Below are positions 58,265 to 64,000 of a stretch of DNA of 64,000 nt, piece after piece. Position 1 is the first letter of the stretch; each line of letters starts with the position of its first letter. Below the pieces are notes generated by a model. The model saw nothing but the letters and a program-made list of their open reading frames with translations, searched no databases and was not told where the DNA came from. This DNA comes from Comamonas_C sp026954015. GTDB taxonomy: Bacteria > Pseudomonadota > Gammaproteobacteria > Burkholderiales > Burkholderiaceae_C. The position numbers and the translations under genes were made by a program. The stretch covers positions 124,001-188,000 of the forward strand of contig JAPSFS010000001.1 in NCBI GenBank assembly GCA_035063785.1, read 5' to 3'.

Positions 58265-59416
58265 TCAGAAATCCAGCAGGCTCAGGCCGACGCTGAACAC
58301 CGTGCGGCGGTGGTTGTAGTCGATCAGGCTGTCGCCGTAGCCCGTGAACAGCGCGGTGTGCAGGCGCAGGTTGGAGTTGTCGCCCAGACGGTGCATCCAT
58401 TCGAGGCGCAGCGACCCTCGGGCCGGGGAACGCAGTGCGTGGCGCAGGGTGGCAATGAGCGTGTCGTCGCGGGTGGCATTCCACGCCAGCGTGAATTCCG
58501 AGCGTCCCACGTAATCGCTGATGTGCGGGTTGTCGTCGTTCACGGCGCTTTCGTGCAGGCGCTGCCAGATGCGTGCCGTCAACAGCCAGTCGTCCCCGCG
58601 CTCGATGCCGGCCATCAGGTAAACGCGGTTCCAGCTACGTGAAAGCGGCAGGCTCTGGCCGTTCGACTGGTGCACGAGCCCGATGCCGCTGTAGCGCAGG
58701 CGCCAGCCCCACGGCAAATCGGCTCTCGTGGGGTAGACGTAGACCAGTTCGGGTTCGTGGTCGGTATTGCGAAACGGGCGCGAGAGGCCGGGCGAGAACA
58801 ACTGCCAGTACGATTGCTGCGTGTAGCCCGCCCAGAGCGAGTCGAGCCCCGCCGCGCCGCCGCGCGCGAGCAGTCCCTTGGCCAGCTTGGTGCGGACCGA
58901 CAGTTGCACGCGCATTTCGGTGCGCCGGTAGCCGATGGGGGCGCTGGCGTCGTTGAGCGGATTTTCCGAGGTCGGCTGGCGGTTGACGTTGCTCGCGTCC
59001 ACCACCGAGACCGTCAAGGGCCGGTAGCCGCGAAAGCGCAGCGTGCCGCAGTCGGTGCCGTTTTCCAGTTCCCAGAAACGTGAAAGCGTCGTGTGCGCGC
59101 CATCGCGGCAGCCGCCGCTCGCTGGCTCAGGTGGTTCGGGCTGCTCGCGCGCCGTGGCATGCAAGGTCGGTGCGGCCTCGCCGACGGAGTCCGCAGCAGT
59201 GGAGGCGTTGGTGGTTGGCGGATCGGCGCGTGACTGGTGCCGTGCCCATGCGTCGAAGCACGCGAGGCGCGCATTGCCATCGGTCGTGATGCGGGCGCAC
59301 GATTGCCAGTCCGGCGCAGGCTCGGTCGCGTGCAGTGCAGAGGTGGTGACCGCCAATGCCGCCGCTACCAGCACTGCGTCGAGCGCGTACCGATGCATCG
59401 AATGCAGGCGGCGCAT
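58265..59416 (-). CDS. pldA: Outer-membrane phospholipase A
   Basis: 383 residues. Signal peptide within the first ~35 residues, a ~100-residue acidic/Cys-containing N-terminal extension ('SCARITTDGNARLACFDAWA'), then an OMPLA beta-barrel. The active site is 'GIGLVHQSNGQSLPLSRSWN' (His and Ser in HxSNG, Asn downstream). It hydrolyses phospholipids misplaced in the outer leaflet. The start is taken at ATG 59416 for a sensible signal peptide; shorter (59398) and longer (59431, 59464) starts are possible. Confidence 0.9.
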   Translation of the reverse strand: MRRLHSMHRYALDAVLVAAALAVTTSALHATEPAPDWQSCARITTDGNARLACFDAWARHQSRADPPTTNASTAADSVGEAAPTLHATAREQPEPPEPASGGCRDGAHTTLSRFWELENGTDCGTLRFRGYRPLTVSVVDASNVNRQPTSENPLNDASAPIGYRRTEMRVQLSVRTKLAKGLLARGGAAGLDSLWAGYTQQSYWQLFSPGLSRPFRNTDHEPELVYVYPTRADLPWGWRLRYSGIGLVHQSNGQSLPLSRSWNRVYLMAGIERGDDWLLTARIWQRLHESAVNDDNPHISDYVGRSEFTLAWNATRDDTLIATLRHALRSPARGSLRLEWMHRLGDNSNLRLHTALFTGYGDSLIDYNHRRTVFSVGLSLLDF

Positions 59417-59447
59417 GGCGGGCGGCACCATGGGGCGGGTTCGCCGT

Positions 59448-61499
59448 TCAAACAGGGGTGGCATGGGCCTTGCGCGCGAACTCGGCGCGCAGCTGGCGCA
59501 GTTTTGCGCGCGGGTCTTCGCGGCTGGTGGCGGTGTCGAGCTTCATCTCGGCGATGAAGCGGCTGGGCTGGCTCGCGACCATCTCGCGGCCCTTCTTGCG
59601 CTTTCTGGTCCAGCTCACGGCCAGCGTGCGCTGGGCGCGCGTGATGCCCACATACATCAGGCGGCGCTCTTCCTGCAGGCGGGCGACGGTGTCGTCACTC
59701 ACCTTCTGCTGGCGGCCGTCGTCGTCGTTGAGCTTGAAGGGCAGCATGCCCTCGGTCACGCCGGCCAGGATGACGTGCGGCCATTCCAGGCCCTTGCTGG
59801 CGTGCAGGGTGGAGAGCACCACCATGTCCTGTTCCTGCTCGCGCTCGCCGATGGTCGAGAGCAGTGCGATGGTCTGCGCCACTTCAAGCAGGCTCTTGGT
59901 CTCGCTTTGCAGGCCCGTGCCTTCCTCGACCTGCCCGCCCGCGCGCTGGGCCATCCAGTCGCAGAACTCCAGCACGTTGCTCCAGCGCGCGGCGGCGACC
60001 TTCTCGCTGTCCTCACCGTCGTAGATATGCTGCTCGTAGCCGATTTCCTTGAGCCAGTTGGCGAGGAACGCGCGTGCAGCCTCGGCCCCGTGCGTGTGGC
60101 GCGCGCGGTGCTCCAGGTCGTTGATCAGCCGGCCGAACTCCATCAGGCCCTCCAGACCGCGCTTGGGCACCACGGCGGGCAGCATGGCGTTGAACAGGGC
60201 GCCGAACATGCTTTGCCTGTGCCGCGTGGCGAACCCACCCAGGGCCCCCAGCGTGGTGTGGCCCACGCCACGGCGCGGGCTGGTGATGGCGCGCAGGAAG
60301 GCCGGGTCGTCGTCGTTGTTGATCCACAGGCGGAACCAGGCGCACAGGTCGCGGATCTCCGCGCGGTCGAAGAAGCTGGTGCCGCCCGAGACCTTGTAGG
60401 GGATGTTCGCGCGGCGCAGCGCCTTCTCGAACGGCTTGGCCTGGTGGTTGGCACGGTAGAGGATGGCAAAACTCTTCCACGCCGGCGGCGGGTTGGCGGC
60501 GGCGCGCAGGCCTTGTATGCGGGCGACGGCGCGCTCGGCCTCGTGTTCCTCGTTGTCGCAGTCCACGATGCGCACGGGTTCGCCCTCGCCCAGCTCGCTG
60601 AACAAGGTCTTCGGGAACAACTTGGGGTTGGGCCCGATGACGTTGTTGGCCGCGCGCAGGATGGCGGAAGTGGAGCGGTAGTTCTGCTCCAGCTTGATGA
60701 CCTTGAGCTGCGGAAAGTCGACGGGCAGCTTTTTGAGGTTGTCCAGCGTCGCGCCGCGCCAGCCGTAGATGCTCTGGTCGTCGTCGCCCACGGCGGTGAA
60801 GCGCGCGCGTTCGCCGACGAGAAGTTTCAGCAGCTCGTACTGCGTGGCATTCGTGTCCTGGTATTCGTCGACCAGCACATGGCCCAGCAGGCGCTGCCAT
60901 TTCCCGCGCACCTCGGGGTGGCCGCGCAACAGGCGCATGGGCATGCCGATCAGGTCGTCGAAGTCCACGCTCTGGTAGGCCGAGAGGCGCTCCTCGTAGC
61001 GCTGCATGATGAGCGCGATGCTGCGCTCGTGGTCGTCCTGTGCCATGGCGAGCGCCTTGCGCGCGTCCCAGCCCCGGTTCTTCCAGGCGCTGATGGTCCA
61101 CTGCCACAGCCTTGCGGTGGCGAGATCCGTGGTGCCGCCCGCGCAGTCCTTGAGGATGCCGGTCACGTCGTCCTGGTCCAGGATGCTGAAGCTGGGCTTG
61201 AGCCCGAGCACATGGCCGTCCTCGCGCACCATGCGCACACCCAGGGCATGGAAGGTGCAGATCAGCACGTCCCTGGCGGTGCGGCCAATCAGGCCGGTGG
61301 CGCGCTCGCGCATCTCGGCCGCGGCCTTGTTGGTGAAGGTGATGGCGGCGATGCGCCTGGGCAGAAGGCCCGTCTCGATCAGGCGCGCGATCTTGTGCGT
61401 GATGACGCGTGTCTTGCCCGAGCCCGCGCCCGCCAGCACCAGGCAGGGGCCTTCGGTGTAGTGGACAGCCTGGAGTTGTGCGAGATTGAGGCCGGACAT
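59448..61499 (-). CDS. rep: ATP-dependent DNA helicase Rep
   Basis: 683 residues, SF1A 3'-5' helicase that helps replication forks past proteins. The N-terminus 'LNLAQLQAVHYTEGPCLVLA' with Walker A 'GAGSGKTRVITHKIARLI', motif Ia 'AAITFTNKAAAEMRER', motif II 'HVLVDEYQDTNATQYELL', motif III 'TAVGDDDQSIYGWRGA', and 'VVLSTLHASKGLEWPHVIL' are intact; length is closer to Rep (673 in E. coli) than UvrD. ATG 61499 matches the conserved N-terminus; the longer frame upstream overlaps nothing conserved. Confidence 0.93.
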   Translation of the reverse strand: MSGLNLAQLQAVHYTEGPCLVLAGAGSGKTRVITHKIARLIETGLLPRRIAAITFTNKAAAEMRERATGLIGRTARDVLICTFHALGVRMVREDGHVLGLKPSFSILDQDDVTGILKDCAGGTTDLATARLWQWTISAWKNRGWDARKALAMAQDDHERSIALIMQRYEERLSAYQSVDFDDLIGMPMRLLRGHPEVRGKWQRLLGHVLVDEYQDTNATQYELLKLLVGERARFTAVGDDDQSIYGWRGATLDNLKKLPVDFPQLKVIKLEQNYRSTSAILRAANNVIGPNPKLFPKTLFSELGEGEPVRIVDCDNEEHEAERAVARIQGLRAAANPPPAWKSFAILYRANHQAKPFEKALRRANIPYKVSGGTSFFDRAEIRDLCAWFRLWINNDDDPAFLRAITSPRRGVGHTTLGALGGFATRHRQSMFGALFNAMLPAVVPKRGLEGLMEFGRLINDLEHRARHTHGAEAARAFLANWLKEIGYEQHIYDGEDSEKVAAARWSNVLEFCDWMAQRAGGQVEEGTGLQSETKSLLEVAQTIALLSTIGEREQEQDMVVLSTLHASKGLEWPHVILAGVTEGMLPFKLNDDDGRQQKVSDDTVARLQEERRLMYVGITRAQRTLAVSWTRKRKKGREMVASQPSRFIAEMKLDTATSREDPRAKLRQLRAEFARKAHATPV

Positions 61500-61590
61500 G
61501 CGGGAGGGCGGAACGCGGGAGGGGAGGGGAAGCGCAAGGAGCCGCCGATTATCCGCGCCGCGATCTCGGGGCCCATGCGCCTGGGCGAGA

Positions 61591-62550
61591 ATGCCGCCCG
61601 TGCTGCCTGTCTTCGCCGTCACCTTCCCGTTCTTCGCGCTCGTCTTTTGCGGCTATCTGGCGGCCCGCCTGCGCGTGGTGCCGCTGGCGTCGATCGGCGG
61701 ACTCAACACCTTCGTGCTCTACTTTGCGCTGCCGTGCCTGCTGTACCGCTTTGGCGCGGACACGCCGCTGGCGCAACTGCTCGACCCGGTGGCTGCGGGG
61801 GTGTACCTGGCCTGTGCGCTCGTGATCGTGGGCGTGACGGCCGTGCTGACGCGCCGCCGCTGGGGGTGGAACGACGCATCGTTCGTAGCGCTCGTCACGG
61901 CGTTTCCGAATTCCGGTTTCATGGGCGTGCCGTTGCTGGTGGCGCTCGCAGGTGAGCGCAGCGCGGGCACCGTGATCCTCACGATCGCGATCGACATGTG
62001 CCTCACGTCGTCGCTGTGCGTGGCGTTGTCGCGTCTGGACGCGGGAGGCTCCGCAGGCGTCGGGCGGGCGCTGCGCCAGGCGTTGCGCGGCATGGCGGCC
62101 AACCCGTTGCCGATTTCCATCGTCCTCGGCGGTCTGGCTTCAGCCTTTCAGTGGCAGTTGCCCGGCCCTGTCGATCGCACCGTCGCGATGCTTGCCGACG
62201 CCGCGTCGCCGGTGGCGCTGTTCACCATCGGTGCGATGCTCGCGCGCTCGCAGCTCGACCGGCGCGAGGCGGTGGCACTGCGTGAATACGTGCCGGCGGC
62301 GCTGGCCAAACTGCTGGTGCATCCGGTGCTGGTGTGGGGTGCGGGGTCGCTCGCGATCGCGCTCGGGCTGGCCCTTGCGCCATTCACGCTCGTCGTGCTG
62401 ATCCTGGTGGCTGCGCTGCCGAGCGCGAGCAACGTGGTCATGCTGGTCGAACGCTTCGGCGCGCACGCCGGGCGCGTTGCGCACATCATTCTCGCGAGCA
62501 CCGCGCTCGCGTTTCTGAGTTTTTCGGCGACCGTCACGCTGCTGCTGTGA
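61591..62550 (+). CDS. AEC-family (auxin efflux carrier-like) transporter
   Basis: 319 residues with about ten hydrophobic segments, e.g. 'FPFFALVFCGYLAARL', 'GVYLACALVIVGVTAVL' and 'FTLVVLILVAALPSASNVVM'. The conserved 'AFPNSGFMGVPLLVAL' (NxGxxG in TM4) and the 'ASPVALFTIGAMLAR' segment (TM7-8) are family marks. Members export organic anions such as malate or malonate; the name 'auxin efflux' is historical and does not imply auxin here. Whether it links to the indolic operons 17 kb away cannot be judged. Confidence 0.88.
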   Translation: MPPVLPVFAVTFPFFALVFCGYLAARLRVVPLASIGGLNTFVLYFALPCLLYRFGADTPLAQLLDPVAAGVYLACALVIVGVTAVLTRRRWGWNDASFVALVTAFPNSGFMGVPLLVALAGERSAGTVILTIAIDMCLTSSLCVALSRLDAGGSAGVGRALRQALRGMAANPLPISIVLGGLASAFQWQLPGPVDRTVAMLADAASPVALFTIGAMLARSQLDRREAVALREYVPAALAKLLVHPVLVWGAGSLAIALGLALAPFTLVVLILVAALPSASNVVMLVERFGAHAGRVAHIILASTALAFLSFSATVTLLL

Positions 62551-62567
62551 TCGATGGAGTCCACTGT

Positions 62568-64000
62568 GTGAGTGCTGCGTCCGTATCCGATGTGTCGGTC
62601 CGTAAGCTGCTGGCCTGGCTGGGTGGCGCAGCGCTCGTATGGGCCTGCATCACGTGGCTCGCCCAGGCCAATCTGGACGGCTACCACGACATGCTGGAAA
62701 ACTATGCGTGGTCTCAGCCGCTGCGCTGGGGTACGCACAAACACCCTCCGTTCTTCGCCTGGACGACGGGTCTGTGGTTCGTGGTGTTTCCGCAGAACGA
62801 TTTCAGCTACCGGCTGCTGTCCTACGCGAACGTGGTGGTCGGATTGATCGGCGTCTGGCGACTCGGCGTGCGCCTGCGGCTCGGGGCGCTCGCGCCGTGG
62901 GGCGCGCTGCTGCTCCTGTGGAGCTTCCCCTATGCCAATCTCGCGGGCAAATTCAACGCCAACAGCCAGCTGCTCTCGCTCTGGCCCTGGGCCGCGACGC
63001 TGTTGCTCGCGAGTTGGCAGGAACGCGGGTGGCGCGGCGTGGGCGCGAGCGTCGGCCTGGGCCTCGTGGCCGCCGCGTGCATGCTCAGCAAATACTTCAG
63101 CGGCGTCTTCCTCGCGGGGTTTCTGCTCCCGGTGCTGCTGCATCCGCAGGGCCGGCGCTGGCTTGCCACCGCAAAGCCTTACGTCGCACTGGCGGTCTTT
63201 GGCTTCGCGTTGTGGCCGCACCTGGCGTGGGTTGCGTCGCACGACTGGGCGCCGCTGCATTACGCGATGGAGCAGGGCGGGGGCGCAACGTCGTGGCGCT
63301 ACATCGCGCGCTTCGCGCTCGCGCCGCTGTACTACTGGTTGCCTGCGTGGCTTGCACTGTGTCTGACCTGGGCCATCGCTCAGGCGCGTGCCGAGGGCGC
63401 GAACGCCGTGCGCGTTGCGGCGCGCTTGCTGGTGCGCAGTTGGGCGCCGCAGGGCGCGAGCGACGTGCTGTTCTGGCTGGCGTTCATGCCCTGGGCACTG
63501 ACACTGGCCTTCGGCGTCGCCGGTGTCGCCGAGCTCTCCACGCCATGGGCGATTCCCATCGGCTATGCGTTTGCATTGCTGTGGCTGCGCAATCTGCGCC
63601 TGGCGGCGCCGCAGGCGGAGCGGCGCACGCTGGCGCTGCTTGCGCGTGCGTGGTGGCCGGTGGTGACCGTGGTACTTGCGCTGGGTATCGCGACGGCCAC
63701 GGCCCGTGCGTTGCGCGGGGACGCCGGCTACTACCGCCCCACCGAGGATGTGGCGCGCGCGGTGGTGCAGGATTGGCAACAGCGCCATCCTGGGCGCTCG
63801 CTTGCCTGGGTCGGTGGAGACTGGGCAGGGAACGCCATGCTGGCCTTCTATGCGCAGCCGCATCTGCTCACCGTTCCCGGTCTGCCGGACGATGGGCCTG
63901 CGCGCATCCTGGGTGCCGGGGCCTGGCAGGAGGGCGATGGCGTGCTGCTGTGCCTGCAGGGGCTGGCGACCTCTGCACCGGCGCAGACCGATTGCGATCG
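62568..64000 (+). CDS. Glycosyltransferase family 39 (PMT/ArnT-like) membrane protein, truncated by window end
   Basis: About 477 residues are inside the window, with no stop. Polytopic: ~10 hydrophobic segments. The first loop has 'QANLDGYHDMLENYAWSQPL' followed by 'HKHPPFFAWTTGLWF', matching the DE/HPP-type acceptor motif of GT-C enzymes that transfer sugars from polyprenyl-phosphate donors. The GTG at 62568 has GGAG eight bases upstream; a GTG at 62547 overlapping the previous stop is possible. The frame runs to the window end. Lipid A or glycan modification is a typical role; the exact acceptor is unknown. Confidence 0.85.
   Translation, partial: MSAASVSDVSVRKLLAWLGGAALVWACITWLAQANLDGYHDMLENYAWSQPLRWGTHKHPPFFAWTTGLWFVVFPQNDFSYRLLSYANVVVGLIGVWRLGVRLRLGALAPWGALLLLWSFPYANLAGKFNANSQLLSLWPWAATLLLASWQERGWRGVGASVGLGLVAAACMLSKYFSGVFLAGFLLPVLLHPQGRRWLATAKPYVALAVFGFALWPHLAWVASHDWAPLHYAMEQGGGATSWRYIARFALAPLYYWLPAWLALCLTWAIAQARAEGANAVRVAARLLVRSWAPQGASDVLFWLAFMPWALTLAFGVAGVAELSTPWAIPIGYAFALLWLRNLRLAAPQAERRTLALLARAWWPVVTVVLALGIATATARALRGDAGYYRPTEDVARAVVQDWQQRHPGRSLAWVGGDWAGNAMLAFYAQPHLLTVPGLPDDGPARILGAGAWQEGDGVLLCLQGLATSAPAQTDCD

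Noticed and set aside
59043..61955. 970-codon plus-strand open frame antisense to rep and pldA
   Set aside because: Protein is His/Gly/Ala-rich shadow of the real minus-strand genes, typical of high-GC DNA; rep motifs on the other strand are unambiguous.
61591..62550. 'Auxin efflux carrier' label as evidence of auxin metabolism
   Set aside because: AEC transporters in bacteria mostly carry dicarboxylates; the family name is not evidence for the IAA hypothesis.

Overview
The window is a high-GC, densely coded chromosomal segment. It most likely comes from a betaproteobacterium of the order Burkholderiales, probably Comamonadaceae. The pointers are a Bug-type tripartite-tricarboxylate receptor, a PrpC/PrpD block next to a ScfR-type regulator, the imuA-imuB-dnaE2 mutagenesis cassette, the pilT/CNBD/pilU arrangement, and copies of a short dispersed palindrome (half-site GCAGCTATnAAA) that I associate from memory with Comamonadaceae. 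I see no rRNA, tRNA, CRISPR array, transposase or prophage gene, and no gene-free stretch longer than about 210 bp.

Layout. 1-1179: end of a branched-chain-type ABC transporter/acyl-CoA ligase operon. 1359-13462: mostly housekeeping genes (AhpD-like protein, trpS, site-2 protease, yciO, PHP phosphatase, recJ, lolCD, Bug receptor, SDR, TatD). 13499-20113: a propionate/short-chain acyl-CoA block (PEP-mutase/isocitrate-lyase family, prpD, prpC, divergent ScfR-type regulator, scoA/scoB) closed by a 15-bp perfect hairpin. 20183-30747: an eight-gene leftward operon plus an AraC-type regulator, with a StyA/StyB-like flavin monooxygenase pair, SDR, isatin-hydrolase-like cyclase, RidA, a CrtI-like oxidoreductase and a two-subunit 2-oxoacid oxidoreductase. 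30959-34943: a rightward methanethiol-oxidase cluster (TlpA-like, mtoX, SCO1, MauG-like). 34986-45312: a nine-gene leftward operon with a divergent MarR regulator, containing a Rieske oxygenase (alpha, beta, reductase), acyl-CoA ligase, thiolase-fold protein without thiolase catalytic residues, DUF35-SDR fusion, a second isatin-hydrolase-like cyclase, SDR and Liv-type binding protein. 45355-50935: SOS-controlled dnaE2-imuB-imuA. 51117-64000: MarR, class-V aminotransferase, YggS, type IV pilus retraction genes, a 3-hydroxyisobutyrate-dehydrogenase-like enzyme, BON lipoprotein, pldA, rep, AEC transporter and a truncated GT39 glycosyltransferase.

The most interesting part is 20-45 kb. I read the two catabolic operons as converging on isatin. 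In the first, indole would be epoxidised and oxidised to isatin, hydrolysed to isatinate (2-aminophenylglyoxylate, an aryl 2-oxoacid) and oxidatively decarboxylated, perhaps to anthraniloyl-CoA, by the indolepyruvate-oxidoreductase-like pair. In the second, an indole-3-acetate-like acid would be oxygenated to dioxindole-3-acetate, activated to its CoA thioester, and split by an Ltp2/DUF35-type retro-aldolase into isatin and acetyl-CoA, again followed by a cyclase-family hydrolase. The gene families are seen in the sequence. The substrates and reaction order are inference. The methanethiol-oxidase cluster lies between them as a separate unit.
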